DNA of 64,000 nt from an uncultured Tateyamaria sp. (GTDB lineage Bacteria > Pseudomonadota > Alphaproteobacteria > Rhodobacterales > Rhodobacteraceae): the NCBI RefSeq assembly GCF_947503465.1, contig NZ_CANNDN010000001.1, forward strand, positions 620,001 through 684,000, written 5' to 3'. The position numbers were made by a program, and so were the translations under genes. Below are positions 56,574 to 64,000 of this stretch, piece after piece. Numbering within the stretch: position 1 is the first letter of the stretch; every line of letters starts with the position of its first letter. A model generated the notes under the pieces. That model had not been told where the DNA came from. It made no database searches and was given only the letters and a program-made list of their open reading frames with translations.

Positions 56574-57395
56574 TCACCTGTATGGAGTAATTGGTAAATC
56601 ATCTAGGTGGAAATCCCGTCTCATTTTGTTCATTTGTTGAAAAATCTGCTCACGATTCGCGTTTGGATTCTTGGATATGAAGTCTGACCATTCTTTGTTC
56701 CAATTTCCTCGAAGAGCGCCGCCACCTCTTCCGTGAACCTTCGACAAATGAACTGTCCTCCCCAGTGCCACAGTATAGTTGTCGATGTCTATTCCAGCAT
56801 TTTTAAAGAAACCTTTGAATTGCTGAGAAAAAAGATGATGTTTGTGTACCACCAACCGTGACGCTTGCTTCGATCCCGAAGCCGCTGCAGCAGCTGCTGC
56901 AGCCTTGGCAAGATCATCAAGCTGCTTGACGGACAGGTTCGCAGCGTTTCTTGCAAGCGCTGTGGCTCCTAGACCTAAAAAATCAAATATAAAATCACCT
57001 GATCCGAGCTCACCCGATTGCAGATACTCGGCCCAATCGGCCGCGTTCAGGCTATAAGCTCTCTCTTCAGGTGATTGGCCATTATAGAAGTCAGTAGACG
57101 TAAACTCCAAAAGGCGTTCATAGTGTTCTTGCCGAGTTTCCCGTGATCCACTATCATCACCGCTTGCGTGTCTTCCGCTGTAATAACTGTCAGGAGTCCC
57201 ATATCCGTAGTCCGGGGCATTTCCGCCAGGGTCCGCCAGATTTATTGGGTCATTGGGAGAATAGGAGTAGCGATTTGTGCCAACGGCAGGATCATCTACT
57301 TCCCACCAATCTGGCTGAATAAACATGGCGGATGCCTGCGACGCAAAGATCGCAAATAGCGTGGTCATTATAAATTGCTGTAAAATGCGAAGCAT
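56574..57395 (-). CDS. Miniature RHS-derived polymorphic toxin with its own signal peptide
   Basis: A 273-residue protein in three parts. Residues 1-23 are a signal peptide (MLRILQQFIMTTLFAIFASQ, ending ASA). Residues 24-59 are the tail of an RHS-repeat core (FIQPDWWEVDDP, GTNRYSYSPNDPINLADPGG), the part that normally precedes the toxin tip of a giant RHS protein. After a polar linker and an alanine run, residues about 180-265 form a histidine-rich domain (HKHHLFSQQF at 184-193, His216, His221, GNWNKEW at 230-236) resembling the DUF2380/SitA-type toxin tips of myxobacteria. The RHS shell is absent. GGGGTG precedes ATG 57395. The candidate immunity gene follows after 3 nt. Confidence 0.72.
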   Translation of the reverse strand: MLRILQQFIMTTLFAIFASQASAMFIQPDWWEVDDPAVGTNRYSYSPNDPINLADPGGNAPDYGYGTPDSYYSGRHASGDDSGSRETRQEHYERLLEFTSTDFYNGQSPEERAYSLNAADWAEYLQSGELGSGDFIFDFLGLGATALARNAANLSVKQLDDLAKAAAAAAAASGSKQASRLVVHKHHLFSQQFKGFFKNAGIDIDNYTVALGRTVHLSKVHGRGGGALRGNWNKEWSDFISKNPNANREQIFQQMNKMRRDFHLDDLPITPYR

Positions 57396-57433
57396 CTAAC
57401 ACCCCAGTCTTTCAATTCGCATTTTACGCTAAC

Positions 57434-58357
57434 CTATCTTTGCAGAGGTCGCCAACCTAAAGATTCCGCTTGTTGAAAAGAACCTTGGTTCACACGCTGA
57501 AGGTAAGCCAGATAAGGGCGCTGATCTTCGGGCACGTCCTGCACATTCGGGTACTTCTCGTGGAACTCCGTGCGCAGCAGGTGATAAGATGCCGTAGCTT
57601 TCTTCACCATGATGTAGGCGAACATCGGATAATGCTCGATCAGGATTTCCGCCACGGCAATGGCATCATGATAGCGCTCCTGCTCAATCAGCTCTTCGAC
57701 AACCACTGCGGCGATGACCGCGACGGACTGTTCCGCATTCAGTGGGGCTAGGAACACGCCATTTGCAATCGCTGCATCCGTGATAGGCAGCAGTTCTCGG
57801 TAGTGTTGATCCCGTGCTCGCCCGGCCCCACTGGTGGTTTCGAGATTGTGTGTGACGCCCTGATCGACGGTGAACTTCACAAAGACATGCAATGGGGCCA
57901 TGGCAGGTGTCACATCCAACCCAAGCCGTTGCCCAAGAATAACGAATAAGAATGGCATAGTGATGCAGTTGCCGCGTCGATCTTGGATATAGTCGCTCAA
58001 CAACTTGTTGCGCACATCCAGGCCGTAAGGATCATCGTGGTCATAGCTGAATGCCCTGCCATCGTTCCATGGCCCTGGCTGATAGATATAGCGCCGGATT
58101 GCTTCCACCTTTGTCCAACTATCGGCATTGCGCGGCAGCATCGCACGGATTGCGGCAACCATGTCATCGATTTGAACCAGTTGCGCTTCAACATCGATAC
58201 TGGAATCAATCATGCGATCCACTTCGATTTTCACGCGAGCAAAATCGAGGGCGTCCATGTTGTGAGTGAATAGCTCGCGCACGTCAGCGCGGATGTCGGC
58301 AAATGCGGAGCTAGCGAAAACCCATACTAGAGAAACAGAAAGAACAATAAACCGCAT
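57434..58357 (-). CDS. Exported transglutaminase-like (SirB1-type) protein
   Basis: A 307-residue protein with a signal peptide (MRFIVLSVSLVWVFASSAFA, cleaved after residue 20). The core matches the transglutaminase-like fold of SirB1 proteins: the catalytic Cys131 in QDRRGNCITMPFLF, His157 in APLHVFVKF, and an acidic partner at Glu172 in HNLETTSG. The C-terminal part, EELIEQERYHDAIAVAEIL and onward, looks like tetratricopeptide helices. It may act as a peptidase or amidase in the periplasm; the substrate is unknown. ATG 58357 is chosen for the signal peptide. It lies just upstream of the toxin gene on the same strand. Confidence 0.75.
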   Translation of the reverse strand: MRFIVLSVSLVWVFASSAFADIRADVRELFTHNMDALDFARVKIEVDRMIDSSIDVEAQLVQIDDMVAAIRAMLPRNADSWTKVEAIRRYIYQPGPWNDGRAFSYDHDDPYGLDVRNKLLSDYIQDRRGNCITMPFLFVILGQRLGLDVTPAMAPLHVFVKFTVDQGVTHNLETTSGAGRARDQHYRELLPITDAAIANGVFLAPLNAEQSVAVIAAVVVEELIEQERYHDAIAVAEILIEHYPMFAYIMVKKATASYHLLRTEFHEKYPNVQDVPEDQRPYLAYLQRVNQGSFQQAESLGWRPLQR

Positions 58358-58640
58358 TCGCACACCATGAGTCGATTGCTGCAACCCTAGGTTCTGCGTC
58401 CAACTGAAATCAACGATGAATTTGCAGAATTGAAGGAATCGCGCTTGTAATCTCTTCGGCATCGACAATGTTGACTTTAGGGACCGTGGAAGCGGACATC
58501 GGGGCACCACGCAGCATTTGGAGCTTTGGGCTCTCTGCCGCCGTTCCGGTGGTCACGGATCAAACGCGGCTCACGACCGCCGGAAACGCCCGTCCAAACC
58601 CCAATTGCCAAAGCCTCCAAGCTGCGGCAATGTCCCCGCG

Positions 58641-59105
58641 ATGCGCGTCCTGCTTACCCTCGCCCTGCCCGTGGCCCTGTCCGGCTGCCTGCCCCTCTCG
58701 ACCTACTATGCCGAGGGCGTCAGCTTGGCACAGTTCGAACGGGACACCACGACCTGCGATGTGCAGGCGCTGCGGGACGCTCCGGTCGCCAACACGGTGC
58801 GACAGGGCGCACCGCGCTACGTTCCACGCCGGGTCTGCCGCGCCGATGGCCACTGCCACACCCGTGGCGGGTTCTGGGTCCCGGGCGAGATCTACACAGT
58901 CGATGTCAACGCCCAGCTGCGCGCTCGGGTCAAGGGGCAGTGCATGGGCGATCTGGGCTATCGCCCGGTCGAAATTCCCGCCTGTCCCCAAGGGGTGGCA
59001 CAGGCCGCACCGCCGGGCCCGTCGACAACCCTGCCCCGGCTCAACGGGCGCAGCTGCGCCATCAGAACCGGTGATGGCCGGTTCCGCATCGTCACCCAAG
59101 GATGA
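58641..59105 (+). CDS. Cysteine-rich lipoprotein of unknown function
   Basis: A 154-residue protein. The signal peptide MRVLLTLALPVALSGC ends in the lipobox ALSGC (Cys16). Six further cysteines (in TTTCDV, RRVCRA, DGHCHT, KGQCMG, IPACPQ and GRSCAI) are spaced so as to suggest three disulfides in the periplasm. GGFWVPGEIYTVDVN may be a beta segment. No ribosome site is evident at ATG 58641, but the signal peptide fixes the start. It overlaps the next gene by 4 nt (ATGA), so the two are co-translated. No family recognised. Confidence 0.7.
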   Translation: MRVLLTLALPVALSGCLPLSTYYAEGVSLAQFERDTTTCDVQALRDAPVANTVRQGAPRYVPRRVCRADGHCHTRGGFWVPGEIYTVDVNAQLRARVKGQCMGDLGYRPVEIPACPQGVAQAAPPGPSTTLPRLNGRSCAIRTGDGRFRIVTQG

Positions 59106-60121
59106 ACATGACCACCACCCTCGCCCATGCCAAAGCAATTGTTCTGGCGCATCACGCAGCCCTTGCACGGGCCGAACCCGCATGCTGTTTCACCACCCTG
59201 TCGCAGCACTTTCTGCCCGACACGCTGTGGCGTGGCATGCACCCCTTTCACGAACAGCGCGGGCCGCAGGCCGTGGCCGACGCGTTCTGGTCCCCGTTTC
59301 TGGCCGCCATGTCACGGGTCCAGCGGCGGCAGGACATCTTCTTTGCCGGGCACAATCATCTGGACGCAGGCGGCGGGACATGGGTTGCCTCGATGGGCCA
59401 TCTCATGGGCCTCTTCGATGCGCCCTTTCTGGGCATCCAGCCGACGCGCAAGATCACCATGGTGCGCTATGCCGAGTTTTCGAAGGTCGAAGGCGACCGG
59501 ATTGTCGAACAGGCGCTCTTTGTGGACCTGCTGCACCTCATGGCGCAGGCGGGCCAGTACCCCCTGCCCGGCATGACCGGCGCCCAACTGGTCCAGCCGG
59601 GGCCGCTGACCCATGATGGTCTTCTCTTTGAAGATCAGGACCCCGCGACGGGCCAGGAGACGCTGAACCGCATCCACGCGATGATGGACGCCATCACGCA
59701 GGCGAACGCATCAGATACGCCACTGCCGCCCGCACAGGAACTTGCCCGCGATTGGCATGACGACATGCTTTGGTGGGGCCCTACCGGGATCGGGGCCACC
59801 TATACGATCGACCGCTATATCGAACAGCATCAGCGCCCGTTCCGCACCCAGCTTGGGGACCGCACCTTCAACGGCCATATCTGCCGCATGGCCGAAGGGA
59901 CCTATGGCGGGTTCTTTGGCTGGCCGAACCTGACGATGGCGTGCACCGGCCCGTATCTGGGCCTGCCCCCATCCGGCAAGAAGGCCGACATGCGCGTTGT
60001 CGATATCTATCGCCGCGACGGGGACAAGCTGGCCGAGAACTGGGTCTTTATCGACATCCTGCACTTTCTGAACATGCAGGGTCTTGACGTACTGGCACAG
60101 CTTGAGGTGCGCAAAGGTTAA
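59102..60121 (+). CDS. Tandem NTF2/SnoaL-like domain protein
   Basis: A 339-residue soluble protein containing two NTF2-like (polyketide cyclase/SnoaL) domains: residues about 1-165 (GMHPFHEQRGPQAVADAFW, KITMVRYAEFSKVEGDRIVE) and about 205-335 (DMLWWGPTGIGATYTIDRYI, RVVDIYRRDGDKLAENWVFI). The second copy keeps the ENWVFIDILHF motif that binds small hydrophobic ligands in such folds. ATG 59102 overlaps the lipoprotein stop; ATG 59108, behind AAGG, is equally possible. Enzymatic activity and substrate are unknown. Confidence 0.8.
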   Translation: MNMTTTLAHAKAIVLAHHAALARAEPACCFTTLSQHFLPDTLWRGMHPFHEQRGPQAVADAFWSPFLAAMSRVQRRQDIFFAGHNHLDAGGGTWVASMGHLMGLFDAPFLGIQPTRKITMVRYAEFSKVEGDRIVEQALFVDLLHLMAQAGQYPLPGMTGAQLVQPGPLTHDGLLFEDQDPATGQETLNRIHAMMDAITQANASDTPLPPAQELARDWHDDMLWWGPTGIGATYTIDRYIEQHQRPFRTQLGDRTFNGHICRMAEGTYGGFFGWPNLTMACTGPYLGLPPSGKKADMRVVDIYRRDGDKLAENWVFIDILHFLNMQGLDVLAQLEVRKG

Positions 60122-60172
60122 CGGGTTTTAACCTTTGGAAATTTCAAGATCCTGAAATCATTGACTTTTTCG

Positions 60173-60196
60173 AATCTGTCCCCGCGGGGACAGATT
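60173..60196. terminator. Palindromic terminator between convergent genes
   Basis: A perfect palindrome: arms AATCTGTCCC and GGGACAGATT around CGCG, followed by TTTC on the plus strand. It lies between the NTF2-like gene and ntrX, ending 1 nt before the ntrX stop codon on the opposite strand. The T-run is short, so efficiency is uncertain. Confidence 0.5.
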
Positions 60197-60197
60197 T

Positions 60198-61610
60198 TCA
60201 GCCCGCCTGCGCCTCTTCCTCATCCAGATGCGCCACCCGCGCGCCCGCCTTGGACGAGGTCACGACACCCAGCGACTTCAGCTTGCGGTGCAGGGCCGAC
60301 CGTTCCATGCCGACGAAATTCGCGGTCCGGCTGATGTTGCCGCCGAAGCGGTTGATCTGGGTCAGCAGGTATTCGCGCTCGAACGCCTCGCGCGCCTCGC
60401 GCAGCGGCAGGGTTGCAAGCGCGCCAGACAGAACCACGCGCCCTTCCTCGCCCTCGGGCTCGTCTGCGCCGGGCAATTCCTTGGCGTCGATGGGGCCCGT
60501 CCCGTCCCCCAGGATCAACACGCGTTCCACCATGTTTTTCAACTGACGCACGTTCCCGGGCCACACCATCGTCTGCATCAGCGCCGCCGCGTCCTCGGTC
60601 AGTTCGCGCTTGGGCAGGCCCTGGGCGGCGTTGCATTCCTCGATGAAATGCGCGGCCAGGACCGGGATATCCTCGCGCCGTTCTTCCAGGCTGGGCACGG
60701 CGATCGGGACCACGTTCAGGCGGTGGTACAGCTCTTGCCGGAAGGTTTCGGCGGCAATCGCCTCTTCGAGGTTGCGGTTTGTGGACGAAATCACGCGCAG
60801 ATCGACGCGCACCTTGTCTGTCCCGCCAACCCTTTGAAATTGTTGATCAACAAGCACGCGCAGGATCTTGGACTGGGTGCCCAGCGGCATATCCGCGACT
60901 TCGTCGAAATAGATCACGCCGCCATGGGCCTGCTCCAGCAGGCCCGGCTCGACCCCGCGTTCGGCACCTTCCCTGCCAAAGAGGACTTCTTCCATGTTTT
61001 CGGGGGCTACACCGGCACAGTTGACCGTGATGAACGGCGCGTCTGCCCGGTTCGACTTGGCATGGATGTAGCGCGCCGCGACCTCCTTGCCGCATCCGGC
61101 GGGGCCGGTCAGCATCACGCGACCGTTGGACTTGGTCACCTTGTCCAGTTGCGAGATCAGCGCGCGGAAGCTGGCAGAGGCACCGATCATCTTGGCCTGT
61201 GCGGCTTCGGGCCGGCGCAGGCTCTGGTTCTCGCGCCGGAGACGGCTGGTTTCCATCGCGCGGCGAATAACGACCAGCAACTGATCGATATTAAAGGGTT
61301 TTTCAATAAAGTCGTAGGCCCCCTGCTTGATCGCGGCCACCGCGATCTCGATGTTGCCATGTCCCGAGATGATGACCACCGGCACACCGGGATTGTCGCG
61401 CTTGACCGCCTTGAGAATGTCGATCCCGTCCATCCGGCTGTCCTTGAGCCAGATGTCGAGGATGATCAGCGCCGGTTCCTCGGTGTTGATGGCGGCCATG
61501 GCGTCGTCGGAATTGCCCGCAAGCCGGGTGGCAAAGCCTTCATCTTCGAGAATATCCGAAATCAGCTCCCGGATGTCCCGTTCGTCGTCCACGATCAGAA
61601 TGTCGCTCAT
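60198..61610 (-). CDS. ntrX: Response regulator NtrX
   Basis: A 470-residue NtrC-family regulator: receiver domain (phosphoacceptor Asp52 in LIILDIWLKD), AAA+ domain with Walker A LTGPAGCGKEVAARYIH and Walker B GGVIYFDEVADMP, arginine-finger region RQELYHRLNVVPI, and a Fis-type helix-turn-helix (GGNISRTANFVGMERSALHR). The GAFTGA loop that contacts sigma-54 is missing: the segment reads LFGREGAERGVEPGLLEQA. It should therefore act without sigma-54. Overlaps ntrY by ATGA. Partner of NtrY in nitrogen, redox or envelope control in alphaproteobacteria. Confidence 0.96.
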   Translation of the reverse strand: MSDILIVDDERDIRELISDILEDEGFATRLAGNSDDAMAAINTEEPALIILDIWLKDSRMDGIDILKAVKRDNPGVPVVIISGHGNIEIAVAAIKQGAYDFIEKPFNIDQLLVVIRRAMETSRLRRENQSLRRPEAAQAKMIGASASFRALISQLDKVTKSNGRVMLTGPAGCGKEVAARYIHAKSNRADAPFITVNCAGVAPENMEEVLFGREGAERGVEPGLLEQAHGGVIYFDEVADMPLGTQSKILRVLVDQQFQRVGGTDKVRVDLRVISSTNRNLEEAIAAETFRQELYHRLNVVPIAVPSLEERREDIPVLAAHFIEECNAAQGLPKRELTEDAAALMQTMVWPGNVRQLKNMVERVLILGDGTGPIDAKELPGADEPEGEEGRVVLSGALATLPLREAREAFEREYLLTQINRFGGNISRTANFVGMERSALHRKLKSLGVVTSSKAGARVAHLDEEEAQAG

Positions 61611-63847
61611 ACTGCTTCCTCTTTCTCATCTTCATGGGCGGGTGCCATGACGGGCAGTGTGATGACTGCCATGGCGCCGCTATGGGTCTGGCCCGCAAAC
61701 GGGGCCGCGTCTTCGAGGGTCAGCGTGCCCCCGTGTTCTTCGATGATCTTCTTGACGATGGGCAGGCCAAGGCCGGTGCCTTCGTCGCGGGTGGTGACGT
61801 AGGGTTCGAACAGACGCGCGCGGTCTTCGGGCAGACCGATGCCATTGTCCGAAATGGTGATGACGGCCCCGGTAGGTCCGGTGGTCATGCGGACCTCGAT
61901 CCGTGGGGCATGCCCATCTGGTACGCCTTTTTCCTTCAGCGTATCAATGGCTTCTCCGCCGTTCTTCACCAGGTTTGTCAAGGCTTGCGAAATCATTGTC
62001 GCGTCGACTTCGGCCTGGATCGCCTGTGTGGGCAAATCGGCGGCAATCTCGACGTCCGGCTGGCCGGACTGCTGCAACAACACCGCGTCGCGGACCAGTT
62101 GCACCAGGTCCTCGGACTTGCGTTCCGGTTCGGGCATGCGGGCGAATTTTGAAAATTCGTCCACGATGCGGCGCAGATCACCCGTCTGGCGCACGATCAC
62201 GTCGGTCATCTGGTCCAGGCTTTCGCTGTCGTCCCCCAGTTTGGGGCTGAACTTGCGCTTGATCCGTTCGGCGCTGAGCTGGATCGGGGTCAGCGGGTTC
62301 TTGATCTCGTGCGCGATGCGGCGGGCCACATCACCCCAGGCGGCCATGCGTTGGGCCGATACCAGATCTGTCACGTCATCGAAGGCGACCACATATCCTT
62401 CGAGCGTGCCTTCGACGCTGCGGCGGGTTGCCATGCGCACCAGCAGGTTTTCAAGTCGCCCGCCCCGCGTCACCTTCACCTCGCCCGTCGCCACCTCTTG
62501 GGGGCTTGCACGCAGCAGGGCGAACAGGGCCGCGAATTCGGGCACAGCCACGGCGAGCGGCACCGCCTCTTTCCCCTCTTGCCAGTTCAGCAGGGTCGCG
62601 CCGGAGCGGTTCACAAACGTCACGCGCCCATGCGCGTCCACACCGACAACGCCCGATGTGACGGAACTGAGCACCGAATCGAACAGCCGGCGGCGGCGTT
62701 CGATCTGTTCGGTATTGGCCAGAAGCGTCTGGCGCTGGCCCTTCAACTGCTTGGTCATCTGGTTGAAGTAGCGGCCCAGCATGGCGATTTCGTCATCGCC
62801 TTCCTCTTCGCGCACCTGAACGTCAAGATCGCCCGCCCCGACCCGCTGCGCCGCCCCGGTGAGACGCCCCACGGGGCCTGACAGGCGTTCGGCAAACCAC
62901 AGACCCAGCCAGATCGCCGCCAGGATCAGGATCACCGCAAAGCCGAGATAGAGCAGCCCGAACTGAAACAGCACCGTGCCCCGTTCGCTTTCCAACTGCT
63001 GATACAGGCGCACGGTTTCCTTGGTTTCATCCAGCAGGGACAGAATTTCGCCGTCCACATCGCGGCTGACATAAAGAAAGCGGTCCACATAGCTGGCCAG
63101 CGGCACAAGCGCGCGGAATTCGTTGTTGGGCCAGTCCTGGATCACCAGCCCACCGGTGTCGATGGACTGGCTGATCTGGTCCGCGGAGGGTTTTTCAAAA
63201 TCAAACAGGTAGGACCGGTCGCCCCGGGCGCGAATTTCGCCTGTCCCGTCGATCAGATACGCCTCGCGCAGTCCGCGCTGGACCTGCAATTGTCCCTCTG
63301 TCAGCACCTCGCGGTCGCCCACCGGCTGCGCCCCGCGCACGGTGTCGATATAGCGCGCCAATGCCCGCGCGTCCGTGATCAGATCGCTGCGCTGTTCGGT
63401 CTCGTACGCCTCGGCGGCGGCAAGAGAGGCCCCGACCACGCGGCTGACCCGGTCCGAAAACCACCCTTCGAGGCCGATATTCACGGTCAGACCGGCAAAG
63501 ACGGCCACCGTGACCGTCGGGATCAGGGCCAGCAGGGCAAACACCCCGGTAAGACGCAAATGCAACCGGGAGCCTGCGGATTTGGCCCGGCGCGCCGCGA
63601 TCAGCCGTCCGATTTGCGACAGCACCAGCGCGCCCACCAGCAGGACATAGACCAGGTCGGCCAGCAGGACCAGCCGCAGCGACAGCGCGTTCGCCCCCTG
63701 ATCAAGCGGCCCCAGCACCAGGAACGTCGCCAGCGCCAGCACCGGCCCCAGCAGGACCAGCCCCAGCGTCGCAAAGTTGCGCACACGTCTGCGTCGCCGC
63801 AAACGGCCCAGCGTCATCCACCAGCTGGTGCGTGTTTCGGATGCCAC
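61607..63847 (-). CDS. ntrY: Sensor histidine kinase NtrY
   Basis: A 746-residue membrane kinase. Three N-terminal helices (about 25-120), a periplasmic or membrane-proximal sensor of about 170 residues, another helix, a HAMP domain (RLTGAAQRVGAGDLDVQV), a PAS domain (DSVLSSVTSGVVGVDAHG), HisKA with the phosphoacceptor in ARRIAHEIKNPLTPIQLS, and HATPase with NLVKNGGEAI, SDNGIGLP and GTGLGLPIV. Starts at GTG 63847 behind AAAGGG. Phosphorylates NtrX, whose gene overlaps by 4 nt. Confidence 0.95.
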   Translation of the reverse strand: MASETRTSWWMTLGRLRRRRRVRNFATLGLVLLGPVLALATFLVLGPLDQGANALSLRLVLLADLVYVLLVGALVLSQIGRLIAARRAKSAGSRLHLRLTGVFALLALIPTVTVAVFAGLTVNIGLEGWFSDRVSRVVGASLAAAEAYETEQRSDLITDARALARYIDTVRGAQPVGDREVLTEGQLQVQRGLREAYLIDGTGEIRARGDRSYLFDFEKPSADQISQSIDTGGLVIQDWPNNEFRALVPLASYVDRFLYVSRDVDGEILSLLDETKETVRLYQQLESERGTVLFQFGLLYLGFAVILILAAIWLGLWFAERLSGPVGRLTGAAQRVGAGDLDVQVREEEGDDEIAMLGRYFNQMTKQLKGQRQTLLANTEQIERRRRLFDSVLSSVTSGVVGVDAHGRVTFVNRSGATLLNWQEGKEAVPLAVAVPEFAALFALLRASPQEVATGEVKVTRGGRLENLLVRMATRRSVEGTLEGYVVAFDDVTDLVSAQRMAAWGDVARRIAHEIKNPLTPIQLSAERIKRKFSPKLGDDSESLDQMTDVIVRQTGDLRRIVDEFSKFARMPEPERKSEDLVQLVRDAVLLQQSGQPDVEIAADLPTQAIQAEVDATMISQALTNLVKNGGEAIDTLKEKGVPDGHAPRIEVRMTTGPTGAVITISDNGIGLPEDRARLFEPYVTTRDEGTGLGLPIVKKIIEEHGGTLTLEDAAPFAGQTHSGAMAVITLPVMAPAHEDEKEEAV

Positions 63848-63947
63848 TCGGTGCGCCCTTTATGATGTGGCACCTTTGGTGCCGTACCGCCATATCCGGT
63901 GATCCGAGGAACACTGCGCCCCATCGGCCACGGGTTGTGTGGCAGTA

Positions 63948-64000
63948 TTACATCAACTTGCGGCGGCGTGTCACCTCAATATCCAGATCTGTGATCTTCT
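63948..64000 (-). CDS. ntrC: Nitrogen regulator NtrC, last 16 codons
   Basis: The visible codons read KITDLDIEVTRRRKLM and stop, which is how roseobacter and Rhodobacter NtrC proteins end. The gene continues beyond the right edge. It precedes ntrY by 100 nt on the same strand, as expected for ntrBC-ntrYX. The short stretch limits certainty. Confidence 0.75.
   Translation of the reverse strand, partial: KITDLDIEVTRRRKLM

Noticed and set aside
60228-61802. A 524-codon frame opposite ntrX and the end of ntrY
   Set aside because: Antisense shadow; ntrX and ntrY are unambiguous.
63869-63883. Hairpin GGCACC-TTT-GGTGCC between ntrC and ntrY
   Set aside because: Six pairs and no T-run; may be chance in a GC-rich spacer.

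Overview
The window reads as chromosomal DNA of an alphaproteobacterium of the Rhodobacteraceae, most likely the Roseobacter group. The reasons are the GC-rich coding style, the ntrC-ntrY-ntrX and trkA-trkH-hfq-hflX blocks, an NtrX without a GAFTGA motif, a magnesium-type HemB, a Usg protein, a DmdB-like acyl-CoA ligase and an orphan corrinoid-activator gene. No transposase, integrase, phage gene or CRISPR array was seen.

Layout: 1-432 is the 5' end of guaB. 0.5-5.3 kb holds a ureohydrolase, a RACo-type corrinoid activator overlapping a methyltransferase, tRNA-Gly(CCC) with its terminator, and a small NrtS-like protein. 5.3-11.7 kb holds a sulfatase/phosphatase-fold hydrolase, an orphan histidine kinase, an acyl-CoA ligase and an animal-type haem peroxidase. 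12.0-15.7 kb is a zwf-pgl-pgi operon for the entry to sugar oxidation. 15.9-21.1 kb holds a radical SAM protein, usg, gyrA and an outer-membrane barrel protein. 21.3-24.7 kb is trmJ, ctaA and an M32 carboxypeptidase. 24.8-27.4 kb holds a ThiE-like protein and a head-to-head HupE/DUF4198 pair whose start codons overlap. 27.5-29.3 kb is psuK-psuG for pseudouridine breakdown. 29.3-39.5 kb holds a DUF502 protein, a patatin, a 3-hydroxybutyrate dehydrogenase, a candidate small RNA, a YejA-type binding protein, an aquaporin, an XRE-cupin regulator divergent from an acyl-CoA ligase/FrnE pair, and an efflux transporter. 39.6-49.7 kb holds mfd, hemB, a SYLF lipoprotein, a beta-hydroxyacid dehydrogenase, a penicillin-acylase-like enzyme and an RluE-type pseudouridine synthase.

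49.7-64.0 kb is the most informative region. hflX, hfq, trkH and trkA lie on the minus strand and, 5.9 kb upstream, so do ntrX, ntrY and the last codons of ntrC. In related bacteria these form one continuous neighbourhood. Here 54.3-60.2 kb separates them and carries an Asp/Asn hydroxylase-like gene, a SUKH-type immunity protein, a miniature RHS-derived toxin with its own signal peptide, a zinc-ribbon protein just 3 nt behind it (probable immunity), an exported transglutaminase-like protein, a lipoprotein and a tandem NTF2-like protein. The toxin/immunity part is visibly AT-richer than its surroundings, which suggests horizontal acquisition.

Other structure outside genes includes a dispersed intergenic repeat family, intrinsic terminators for several operons, and a compact minus-strand transcription unit at about 32.08-32.20 kb with a promoter-like -10 and a strong terminator. 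All functions are inferred from sequence patterns read by eye; no database search was run.
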